From Nemertoderma westbladi (lineage: Eukaryota > Xenacoelomorpha > Nemertodermatida > Nemertodermatidae), in contig JAUCBJ010006508.1 in the NCBI GenBank assembly GCA_032718475.1, positions 1 to 52,232 on the forward strand: a stretch of 52,232 nt of DNA, written 5' to 3'. Under the pieces are notes generated by a model. That model ran no database searches, was not told where the DNA came from, and worked only from the letters and a program-made list of their open reading frames with translations. Shown here one piece after another: positions 44,149-52,232 of the stretch (positions are counted from its first letter, which is position 1; every line of letters starts with the position of its first letter). Position numbers and translations under genes: made by a program.

Positions 44149-44677
44149 TGTTAGCTTATTCAATCCCGCTAACACCCCATAAAGTTAAGCCGACAAGCAA
44201 TATTGGGGGGCCACGAGATTGGGTAATCAATCACTTGTGCCACCCCAATAAGAATGGGAAGGAGAAGCACACAATAAGGGTCAGGGGCCAAACCCCTAAC
44301 CCAGAGAGAACAGGTGGAGTGAACGGGAACACTCCAAAGGGCGCCAACAAGGGTATCAACCAATCAGAGGGGGGAAAGGCATCGATTAGGTAGAGTAACA
44401 AGGCCAACCGTGCAATATAGCCAGTTGGCAGTAATCATTTCATTCAGTTATCTCAGTATCATATTGGTGCTAGTTAGGTTAGATAGTTTAGCTAGGGAAG
44501 GACCGGGACTTTAGTTACCGTATCCCGCCTTCCGTGTACGACAATCCATATCTATATCTATATCTTTACACCAGTTATTATACACAACGAACGACACGAA
44601 CTCATTTACTTTCACACACAGCGGGGACGCGTAAACTAACACCGGATAAACCGGGATCCTTCCTGGATCCCGTCACA
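44149..44677 (+). repeat. 3' LTR of the BEL element
   Basis: 529 bp, differing from the 5' LTR at about three positions (for example CACTCGTGCC/CACTTGTGCC and CACGGCGGGG/CACAGCGGGG). Followed by the duplicated TTGCT at 44678-44682. Confidence 0.95.
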
Positions 44678-45044
44678 TTGCTGGTTATCAATTATTCCTT
44701 TGTTAATAACTGGGTGAGATTAATAGGTGGGTGACGGTTGGCGCACAGAGGGGCCAATGAGAGAAATGAGGGAGGTTGTACTGTACAGGGACCTCCTTCA
44801 TTGAATAGCAGTAATCTATAGGGGAGTAGCCGGCAATATTGGTTGGAATTGTGGGTGAGGGCAGTTAAGGATGTCTGGGATGGAAATATGTTGTAATATT
44901 GGATATCAATGGAATGAAATATTACGGTGGGAAAGAGGGGGAAAAGGGAATAATTGTGTAGTGATCATTGCATTTTTAAATCACAATCATGTTGGAGTGT
45001 ATGTTTGTATGTTTGCCTACGGAGGCGCGAAAAATCGATTACAT

Positions 45045-45230
45045 GATCTTCCACAGAAAACCGTTCCACTCAGTTTCCTAAAGGAATGCCTGTTCACCAC
45101 CATGGGGGATCTTCCACAGTAAACCCTTCCACTCTGTTTCCTAAAGGAATGCCTGTTCACCACCATGGGCGATCTTCCACAGTAAACCCTTCCAATCTGT
45201 TTCCCAAGTTACCTTGGTTCCCAATTATCG
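45045..45230 (+). repeat. 63-bp tandem repeat, about 3 copies
   Basis: GATCTTCCACAG starts at 45045, 45108 and 45171. Each unit contains GAATGCCTGTTCACCACCA. A related single copy lies at 47204-47275. Confidence 0.88.
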
Positions 45231-45358
45231 ACCACTGAAGGATGAAAGCCGGGTTTGGGCTAGGCTGCAGTATTTACAGCACTGGGCCCAAACAGTGCTG
45301 CCCCATCTAGGGATCGAACCAGGGCTCCCTAATTGGAAGCCCAGGAATATAACCACTA
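45230..45358 (-). mobile_element. tRNA-derived SINE
   Basis: The complement reads CTAGTGGTTATA ... CCTGGGCTTCCAATTAGGG ... TGGTTCGATCCCTAG, with A-box- and B-box-like Pol III elements. It closely resembles the arms of the element at 47485-48135. A preceding GGGCCCAAACAGTGCTG is shared in part (AACAGTGTTGCC) with that element. Confidence 0.7.
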
Positions 45359-45474
45359 GTATATATATTTTTATTTATATTTGTTGATATTTGTAATTAA
45401 TTTTAATATTGTAATTAAATTATAATTTATAATCATAACAATTTATTTAACCCTATTAAAAGCTGGGGATGGGA

Positions 45475-45492
45475 CCCCCCCCCCCCCCCCCC
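45475..45492 (+). repeat. Poly-C tract
   Basis: A run of about 18 C followed by an ACCCC repeat (45493-45508). Confidence 0.9.
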
Positions 45493-46207
45493 ACCCCACC
45501 CCACCACCAAGGTTTAATTTTAAATTGTTTTGTTATAACTCTGAAACAAACACAGTTGGGAATAAATTATGGGCCATAAAAATGTATTCCTTTATTATTT
45601 TATATGGTTGCCATCTGCCATGATTCAACTAACAACTGTTTACTTGTCTAAAGTAAAGACTAAATGTCATATATACAAATAATAGACGGCTTCAGGCCAT
45701 AAATTTAAATTTCCTGAATGCACAGTTTACTACTTTACTTAACACTTATTTTCCTGTTGATGTGCAATCCAGCTCGTCCGTGTCTGATGAGTTATTTAAT
45801 TAATAATTCAGGGATATATCAGTAGTTATTGAGTAGTCACAAACTTATTGACACCAACGGCAAAATTTGACAGTTTGTAATTTTTGCTAAGTTTTGTACT
45901 TTTCGTTCGGCGGCACAAGAATGGAACCAAAAATGATGTTTACATTTCCAGAAATATTTTTAACAAGTTTTATCGTAATCAGCAACCTCGACAACCCTTA
46001 TATATACTAACAAAAGTGTAATTATTGAGTCAAGATCTAAAAAATTCTAAAATGACCCCCTCAATTAAGTTGTAAATAAAATTCGCTCATCAAAAACAAC
46101 CGCGAGTAATGGTAGGGTAGAGATTGAATTTACAAAAGTCGGTTGGGCGACCTTAAGAGTCAATATTTTTCACAAATATTTTTACCAGGCAATTATAAGG
46201 TACTCAC

Positions 46208-46690
46208 AATTTCTGTTGAAGGTGACAGTAACGGCTCCATTAGTAGAGGAATGGAAGGCATCTGAATCCAAATCTCTTAATTCACAATCGTATTCCCCAG
46301 AATGTTCCTTCGTGCAGCCAGTAAACTCGTAGTCGATGTAATGTGGTCGGCCTATTTCTCCAGCAATGATTGGCGGAGTATTTGGAGGGTTTTCTGTACG
46401 GTAGGTTCCTTTCTGTATACACCCAGAAGTACCTGGATGTACGGTGATTCGCACTCCAGCAAAAATGTCGCTCACTGCAGTAGCGAGTTCTACCTTAGCC
46501 GCAATGCCGGATTTCTTTAACACCAAGTTTGTTTTTGAATCTCCAGGGTTATTGCTGATTTCATATCCGACACAATAAATATTCCAACTCGCTTTTTGTC
46601 CTTCGCAATAATCAAATGAGTTTCCTAATACCGTCGGGTCGGGATTATTGGGTAGGAACTTGGTGAATACCTCAACAGCAATAACAGGAT
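46208..46690 (-). CDS. Putative Ig-like domain exon of a surface receptor
   Basis: On the minus strand a TTTATCTTTCAG acceptor (46692-46691) precedes 483 bp of open frame ending at a consensus donor T|GTGAGT (46207-46206). Both edges are phase 1. The 161 residues contain the Ig landmark HSGEYDCEL (the D/E-SG-x-Y-x-C pattern of the F strand), an earlier FDYC, a Trp (SWNIYC) and extra cysteines (TSGCIQKG, FTGCTK). This fits a single, somewhat elongated Ig-like domain, extracellular. It lies 22 kb from the hinge microexon and 29 kb from the first GPI exon on the same strand. Whether they form one gene is untested; the BEL element would lie in the intron. Confidence 0.65.
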
Positions 46691-46692
46691 CT

Positions 46693-47476
46693 GAAAGATA
46701 AAACAACAATAAAATATTTTTAATCTATGATACAGTGATAGGCTAACTTTAGATAGAGGAGTAGCATATATCATCAGAAAGAATGAAAAAAAGAAACCTA
46801 CTATAGGCCTACCATTTGGAATTTCTCTTCACTATTGACTGGTCCTTCGGGCCAATAATGGCAATAAGTCCAAAATTCCACAAAATTTTCCTCGATTATT
46901 ATAGCCTCGCCTCATGTATATACCGGTAGTAAAAGCACAAGAAAATTATATAATATAATAATAACACTTGTCTTGTCACAATGTCTTTTGTAATTTACAC
47001 ATGTACAGTAAAGTTATGACAATATTAGTTATAAATAAAAACTTTCCATTTCCCTTTAGTTGTTGACTGTTTGAGGAATTTGTGTTTAAAACAATATATT
47101 GAAACGATTAAGAGGTCTATTTATTTTCCATCATAGCTAACACCCCAATTCATGATATTACCCCGATTCAGGATAATCCTTTTAGGCTCATTAAGCCAAG
47201 GAATGCCTGTTCACCACCACGGATGATATTCTATAGTAAACCTCTTCCATTATGTTTTCCAAAGTTGCCTTAGCACTTTGGCATAGCAGCACTTAGCACT
47301 TTAAGCCCACAGTTGTCTTTCTGAATGATATTTATCTTATTTCAGCATGGTAGGAATAATGAATTTGGCACAAAAAACATAGCCTATATTTATTGAAAAA
47401 TTATAGAATTTATGATGGAAATATACTTACAGGACTTTAATAACTACCGGTATTTCTTTTATACCGGTATATACCT
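46693..47476. other. No recognisable gene
   Basis: AT-rich. Presumably intron upstream (minus direction) of the Ig-like exon. 47190-47300 resembles the 63-bp repeat unit and its downstream sequence at 45080-45215. Confidence 0.4.
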
Positions 47477-47484
47477 ACATAAAG

Positions 47485-48135
47485 CGGTCCTACTACAAAC
47501 CGCAATTTACCGCAACTAACCGCAATTTACCGCCACTAGTTGTTATTTTCAAGCTGCTGCATGGTCTAGTCAGCTAGTGGCGAAATTCCTGGGCTTCAAA
47601 TTAGGAGGCCCCTGTTCGATCCCTTGCTGCCTTGACCGTGTAGCACTGTTTTCTGTTTGTGTAGTGTTTTAAAAACGGTCCTACGAATTACCCCAAACGA
47701 GAATACCCCGAAATACTTGTTTTTCACTCGCGTTTATTGTTTTGGTTAGAAAAACTTGCCACTGTAACCTGCTCCTTTCCCTTATCGTTTCTAAACATTG
47801 TTGGCTTATTTTGGGGTTTCGGTAATAGTTTAGCCTTTTTGTGGTATTTTGTGACTATTTTGGGGTAGGCCTAATTGGTAGGACCCTCTAACAGTGTAAT
47901 GTTAACATATATTCAGATATTGGTTTTATATTGATCACATTACAGCATTAATTGTAAATTTTGTCGTTTTTTAAAACACTGTAAAAACAGTGTTGCCTGG
48001 TCAAGGGATCGCACCAGGGCCTCCTACGTGGAAGCCTAAGGTTGTCACCACTAGACCATAAGGCTGCTTAAAAATGACAATTAGTTGCGGTAAATTGCGG
48101 TTAGTTGCGGTAAATTGCGGTTTTTAGTAGGACCC
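47485..48135. mobile_element. 651-bp inverted-repeat element with tRNA-like arms and 8-bp target duplication
   Basis: The ends GGTCCTACTA.AAACCGCAAT are inverted, with ACATAAAG at 47477-47484 and 48136-48143. Each arm is ~170 bp and contains two AACCGCAATTTACCGC motifs and then a tRNA-like stretch (GGTCTAGT ... TTCGATCCC left; complement GGTCTAGTGGTGACA ... GTGCGATCCC right). Inside is a second inverted-repeat element (47677-47885) that also ends GGTCCTAC/GTAGGACC. No protein is encoded. An 8-bp duplication would fit hAT, but the tRNA-like arms are unusual for a DNA transposon. Confidence 0.8.
47677..47885. mobile_element. Inner MITE-like element
   Basis: Ends GGTCCTACGAATTACCCCAA and its approximate complement TTGGGGTAGGCCTAATTGGT then AGGACC. 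It sits in the middle of the outer element and shares its terminal octamer. No target duplication is evident. Confidence 0.6.
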
Positions 48136-48630
48136 ACATAAAGAGAGTGTAATTTTGTTGTTCGACTTTATGTCGAAAAAATATCCAAAAAAGGCCCAAA
48201 AACCCCTAAATACCCAGACTGGAATCTCTATATTCAGCACGCCGGAGGTGCACCGGGTGTAAAATAATTTCAGAATTTGCGCCAACCGACACTAAATTTA
48301 CACTTAACACAAAAATATGTCCCTAGCACATATAAAATGTGCACCAACAAAGAAAGTTTAAAAACTAATATTAATTACCTTATATCGTACTGAATTGAAT
48401 TGAATTTAGTTTACGCGTTATAGTAAATAAGATATTTAGTAGATATACCAATACTGGTGGGTTCTACCCTTATTATGTTTATGTAACATTTAAATGCAGG
48501 TGGCAGGACATTCAAAATGTATTCTATCTTAGGATAAGTACGACTAATATATATACTACGGGATTACCGATATACAGGATAAACTTAATTTACCTTTTTG
48601 CATGATCTAACTATATTATTAAGATCACAG
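48136..48630. other. Non-coding, possible decayed 5' LTR of the gypsy element
   Basis: AT-rich. TGTAACATTTAAATGCAGGT at about 48482 up to AAGATCACAGCA at 48633 has a TG...CA form and is followed by TGGCGCTGCGAGTAGGATG, which resembles a tRNA primer-binding site. No second LTR copy was found to confirm it. Confidence 0.3.
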
Positions 48631-48734
48631 CATGGCGCTGCGAGTAGGATGTATTATTTGTTTTTGAATTATTTTATTTTCTAATTCAATTACGAATACA
48701 ATAAAAGGCGGAAGCTATTAACCCAGAGGATTAT

Positions 48735-49670
48735 TTGGACCTCACTGCGGACGAAATAGATGAACTCGACCGAGCCGCATTAAAAATCCACTGTACAAAT
48801 GCCGGTTTACAATTTAATCCTCGCACATCGACAGCTAATTTACGCAAACAGCTGTACAAAATCCTCGAGTTTGAAGCCGAGGATCCTCCTCAACAAACTG
48901 ACCTGGCAAAATTCCTTATGCAGATGGACGAACGCCGGGAACAACGTGAGGAACAACGACGTGCAGAGGACGAACAGCGACGTCGCACTGAACATGCAGA
49001 GATGCTACAAATAATGAGGCATATACATCACGTTCCTCCCAATGTTCCTGCCGACATTAGGCCGACTCAACCGCATCTACCTCGTCATGATCTCTCCAGA
49101 TCAGCTGCCTCTCACCCTCCGTCGATTTTAAACCTGAATACCTCGGTTGGAGCATTTCGCCGTTGGTGTACAACTTGGGACGACTACGCAACTCTCGTAC
49201 ATCTTGTAGAATTCCCGGAACCGGAGCAACTAGCGGCATTCCATTGCGCTTTACACCAAGATGTACAGGACGTTCTGTCGCACATCGACATCCAACCCGC
49301 CAAACCGGGAAATACGATATCAATCAATGACAGACTCGATGCAATTGCAACTTATTTCCAAGAAAAACGTGATTTAGGGCGTGAACGCGAAGCTTTCGAA
49401 CGCCAAATCCAAACGCCCGAGAAACTTTCGACCAATTTCTCTTAGCCTTAAGGAACCTAGGGCAGGATGCCGAACTTTGCCACCATTGCTTCGACCAACG
49501 ACTGACAGATAGAATACGTGTTGGGCTACGAGATGAGGAGATCCGCCGTCGCCTCATGGTGATTCGTCCATACCCACACCTTGACGACGTCATTGCATTC
49601 TGCCGCCGGGAGGAGGCCGGCCGTGAATTCGCCAACCCAGGAGCTACAGTAAACCGTATAAAAGGTAATA
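48735..49670 (+). pseudogene. Ty3/gypsy gag, frameshifted
   Basis: A first frame (to 49445) starts with a SAP-like helical N terminus (LTADEIDELDRAALKIHCTN) and a charged coiled coil (QMDERREQREEQRRAEDEQR). The gag core follows (VGAFRRWCTTWDDYATL; FQEKRDLGREREAFERQ). No in-frame ATG is seen near the beginning, so the start is uncertain. The core continues in another frame from about 49430 to 49666 (LCHHCFDQRLTDRIRVGLRD; CRREEAGREFANPGA). The shift lies near 49425-49445. Product would be the capsid protein. Confidence 0.8.
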
Positions 49671-49759
49671 CTTACAAAACACAGAAAGAGTGTCGGAGGA
49701 ACTCACCAGACAGGTCACGGCCTCAATAGGCCTATCGTAGTAAGTTCCGTGACCGGATT

Positions 49760-50292
49760 CCACAACATTAAAGGAAGAAATGTCTACGGTGTGGTAATGA
49801 CCTACATAAGGACATGTCCACTTGCCCTGCAAACGAATCAACCTGTTCCCTATGCAAAAGACCAGACATTGGGCCAAAGTTTGTAGTTTGAAATGGGATA
49901 AAACGTATTTGAAAACCCCATCTTCCAATGTTGGTTATATCGAATCCTCAGTAAATCATGTTTATAACTCTGATGAAAAGCCTACACCAGAAGTTATAGT
50001 CTCCCTCGACCCTTTTAATTTCTCAGTAGGAATCCAGGTAGATAATAGAAAGGCTCTACCAGACACTGGCTCTCCAACAAACATAATGTCCGATTCTGTA
50101 TTTAACAAACTTGGATTCCAACTGTCTGACTTGGAACCCAGCAATCGTCCACTTAACAGTTTCGGACATCATTCGCTTATGGTTCTTGGACAATTTCCCT
50201 GCTCTATTACACTTGGAAATTATACCTCTGTGACAACTATACACGTGATTGGAATGTCTGATGGATTTCTTCTTGGTTGGATAACTTGTTGA
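49760..50292 (+). pseudogene. Ty3/gypsy zinc knuckle and protease
   Basis: 49775-49860 encodes a knuckle-like CLRCGNDLHKDMSTC and CSLCKR in one frame. A second frame (49822-50292) carries the protease active site LPDTGSPTNIMSDSVFNKLG near codon 79, followed by a typical gypsy flap and C-terminal part (GMSDGFLLGWI). The TGA at 50290-50292 stops the frame before the RT, which resumes in a different frame. Confidence 0.8.
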
Positions 50293-50463
50293 GATCTCAA
50301 AATCATTCCAACTGACTTTCCCACACAAATCTGCAATGTCCAATCAGAACACTCCATACAATATTGTGATCAGCTACGCACAATTCCAGAAAATCCCTCT
50401 GAGTCAGACATTGATTCAATACGTAACCAAATTTTAGAACTATTCCCAGATGTTTTCTCCTCA

Positions 50464-51003
50464 GTGGAACATCTCAAGCCTATGCAAGGCAAACCAATGA
50501 AGACTCATCTTCAACCAAACAACATTCCTTTCTCTTTAACCACTTCTCGTCAAGTTCCATTTGCTCTTAGAGAGAGGGCCAAGCGCGAAATTGAATCCAT
50601 GGTGGAGAAAGGTATAATTGAACGTGTTGGCGACGTCCCTACCGAGTGGTGCCATCCGATGGTTGTCACCAAAAAATCACACTCACCTGAGGAAGTGCGG
50701 ATATGTGTAGATCTTACTAAACTCTATTCTTTCTGCGCGCGTCCATATCATCCTCTACGGACTCCAAAGGACGCTGTTGATTCTATCCATCGAGATGATC
50801 GTTACTTTTCAACACTCGATGCACTTAAGGGCTATTGGCAGATTCCCCTCGACACTGCCAGTCAGTTTCTCACAACTTTTATCTGTCCCCAAGGACGTTT
50901 TAAATTCCTGCGGGCTCCTATGGGGTTGATATCAACAGGGGATGAATATAGTCGTCGTGGAGATCTTGCTATACAGGGGATTGACAACCAGGACCAATTT
51001 TTA
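50464..51003 (+). pseudogene. Ty3/gypsy reverse transcriptase, N-terminal half
   Basis: Contains IIERVGDVPTEWCHPMVVTK, VRICVDLTKL (motif 2), YFSTLDALKGYWQIPLD (motif 3, catalytic Asp), and GRFKFLRAPMGLISTGDEY then RRGDLAIQGI. This is the usual order up to the residues just before the YVDD box, which is missing. The open frame runs on into unrelated GC-rich repeat to 51087. Confidence 0.88.
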
Positions 51004-51006
51004 TGC

Positions 51007-51178
51007 GCGCCGCGCGCCGATGCCAATTCGAAGAAAAACCCTGCAGCTGCGCCAACTAAATTTTTAAGCACGCCGATGCAATTTTGAAAAAACCCGCGCC
51101 AACTAAATTTTTAAGCGCGCCACACATTGAAACAATTTTGAAGAGCGCCATGCCAATGCAAATTCAATTTTGAGGGAG
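51007..51178 (+). repeat. Short GC/AT tandem duplication
   Basis: GCGCCAACTAAATTTTTAAG occurs at about 51049 and 51096, and CGATGC.AATT-type motifs are repeated around it. It may be the junction or 3' region of the gypsy copy. Confidence 0.7.
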
Positions 51179-51460
51179 TGTAACCAATCTGTCAATGTCA
51201 GTCAGTCAGTATCAGTACTGCTGTACCAGTCTGCTAGGGTGCATTTATAGTCAGATGCCGTCCGATCCGATCCGATCCGATGCATTTCGGCAATTATTGT
51301 AGCTACAACTGTCAGACTGCAGACTGTACAAGCCTAGCTGCTTAGGCAGTTAGGCCTACTTCTGTTTTGCCTAACACTGAACGCAGTCTGGCAGTATGAC
51401 TATTGGCCTATTGCATTATTGTATATGGCAGTACTGCAGGTATGGCAGTACTGCAGTACA
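51179..51460. other. Short repeats ahead of the DDX1-like sequence
   Basis: Contains (GATCC)n at about 51264-51283 and a tandem TATGGCAGTACTGCAG (51424-51455). No gene is seen. Confidence 0.5.
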
Positions 51461-51465
51461 CAGTA

Positions 51466-52232
51466 TGGGATCATTCGTAGCTCTGTAGCTGACTGCGGTG
51501 TTCAGAAGGAAATCGGACGCGCGTTGGATGTCCTGGAATGGAGTCTACCGACCAACTTGCAGGGTGAGGCTGTCCCTCTGCAGCTCTGATCCTGGGCGGT
51601 GGAGACTGTGCTGATGGCGGCGGAAGCGGGAAGACCGGGGGATTCTGTATCCCGATACTACAGCTGGTCCATGAAACTCTACGGTACAAACTCCGAGATG
51701 GAAAACTCGATGGGAAATCGGGGGGAAGAACTAGGCGTACGAAATTTCAGTTAAACTCATTCGATAGGGCGATAGAGGTAACCAGTTGGCCATCTCCCCG
51801 GACGGTTGCTGTGTCATGCGCGTAACCAGAGGAGTTGGCACGGTACCCGGACGACTAAAGGAATAGTCGGATCCGGTCGTTACTATTCAGCTATTACGAG
51901 GCGATGGTAAAGGATGAGGTGCGAGGGCCCAGGCGGGTTGGTTGGAGCACCGGAACCGCGACACTCGATATCGGGACTGATAAAAATAGTTTTGGCTTCG
52001 GACATTCGGAGGAAACGGTAAGAAGTGTTTCGGGCGGCGTTTTGACGACTATGGACAACCATACGGACTAGGCGACGTGATCGGTTATCGGATCGATCTG
52101 GATGTGGGCACAATTGGGTACCGGTACAGTAAAAACGGAAGTGATCTCAGGAAAGCTTTCGACAGTTCGAGTTTCCCGCTAATTTACGCAAACTCCCGTT
52201 ATTCCTGTATTCCCGCAGTCTGTCGGTATCTT
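51466..52232 (+). pseudogene. DDX1: Decayed DDX1-like DEAD-box RNA helicase, N-terminal half (runs off window)
   Basis: In three shifting frames the plus strand encodes KEIGRALDVLEWSLPTNLQ (Q-motif region), a Walker A GSGKTGGFCIPILQLVHETL (about 51624-51683), FDRA then GNQLAISPDG, YYEAMVKDE, RVGWSTGTATLDIGTDKNSF, and FDDYGQPYGLGDVIGYRIDL followed by YSKNGSDLRKAF. A SPRY domain placed directly after motif I is the hallmark of DDX1, which acts in RNA processing and tRNA ligation. Frameshifts occur near 51570, 51770, 51885 and 52000, with stops between. No introns are apparent, suggesting a processed copy. The copy continues past the right edge. Confidence 0.85.

Larger units (their letters stand above)
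33732..44677 (+). mobile_element. Full-length, recently inserted BEL/Pao retrotransposon
   Basis: A 10.9-kb element with 529-bp LTRs (three differences by eye) and a 5-bp duplication TTGCT. Order: LTR, N-terminal gag ORF (34361-35473), gag/protease ORF (35788-38013), RT ORF (38001-39848), RNase H/integrase ORF (39778-41121), integrase tail, 35-bp minisatellite, extra zinc-knuckle gene (42419-43469), polypurine tract and LTR. The internal GC content is much higher than the surroundings. It is structurally complete, but frameshifts and an integrase deletion suggest it cannot move by itself. Confidence 0.95.
44683..46207. other. Non-coding stretch with small repeats
   Basis: Contains a 63-bp tandem repeat, a tRNA-like SINE and a poly-C run. 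45500-46207 shows nothing recognisable; if the Ig gene model is right it is intron. Confidence 0.5.
48634..51006 (+). mobile_element. Truncated Ty3/gypsy retrotransposon
   Basis: Possible PBS, gag, zinc-knuckle region, protease and the first half of RT in order on the plus strand. RNase H and integrase are absent: the RT ends abruptly before YVDD at about 51000, where a GC-rich short repeat begins. Several frameshifts. Not flanked by confirmed LTRs. Confidence 0.85.

Noticed and set aside
8-52232. CRISPR-like reading of the regular tandem arrays
   Set aside because: The 48-bp and 35-bp arrays have no unique spacers, and the DNA is clearly eukaryotic.
51179-52232. TGTAACC at 51179 as the start of a gypsy 3' LTR
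   Set aside because: A purine run precedes it, but no matching 5' LTR exists and the following sequence turns into DDX1-like coding.

Overview
This is eukaryotic genomic DNA, most likely from a marine invertebrate. Coding sequence occurs as short exons with GT/AG boundaries and consistent intron phase. Most of the window is repeats and transposable elements: Ty3/gypsy, BEL/Pao, RTE/CR1-type LINEs, tRNA-derived SINEs, and hAT-, Harbinger- and Mutator-like elements. There are no operons, Shine-Dalgarno sites or CRISPR arrays. The mix of BEL/Pao, non-LTR and SINE families and the frequent TAGGCCTA-type words resemble echinoderm or other non-vertebrate deuterostome genomes, but the species cannot be fixed from the sequence alone.

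Layout. 1-9.1 kb is dominated by a 48-bp satellite of about 142 copies (894-7705), with a remnant at 8221-8528. A 511-bp fold-back element separates the two, and two direct copies of an unrelated ~300-bp sequence flank the whole. 9.2-11.7 kb holds two plus-strand exons of a transmembrane protein; the second runs into another ~48-bp satellite that repeats its 3' exon edge and splice donor. 12.2-17.5 kb holds two direct ~1.25-kb duplicates, each ending a minus-strand gene in a GPI-signal-like exon. A 27-bp hinge microexon (23775-23801) and a 161-codon Ig-like exon (46208-46690) lie on the same strand and share phase 1. Together they suggest one or more Ig-superfamily receptor genes running from right to left, with mobile elements filling the introns.

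17.5-22.6 kb is an old BEL/Pao element split by a LINE (13-bp target duplication) and by a TIR transposon (9-bp duplication). 22.6-28 kb has a degenerate LINE RT fragment and a 1.84-kb hAT-like element (8-bp duplication) with a Harbinger-like MITE inside it. 29-32.4 kb is a minus-strand LINE split by a 1041-bp fold-back element (9-bp duplication) built of 15-bp repeats, with two perfect heat-shock-element motifs. 33.7-44.7 kb is a young full-length BEL/Pao element (529-bp LTRs, about three differences, 5-bp duplication) whose pol is nevertheless broken and which carries an unusual extra zinc-knuckle gene after pol. 45-48.2 kb has SINEs and a nested inverted-repeat element. 48.6-51 kb is a truncated Ty3/gypsy element. 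The window ends in a decayed copy of the RNA helicase gene DDX1.

The most interesting biology is probably the putative Ig/hinge/anchor locus. The duplicated GPI exons differ by about 14 amino-acid-changing codons and only two silent ones, while the adjacent noncoding sequence is more conserved. This pattern is seen in diversifying immune or allorecognition receptors. The satellite seeded on a splice donor and the fold-back element with heat-shock motifs are the other notable structures.
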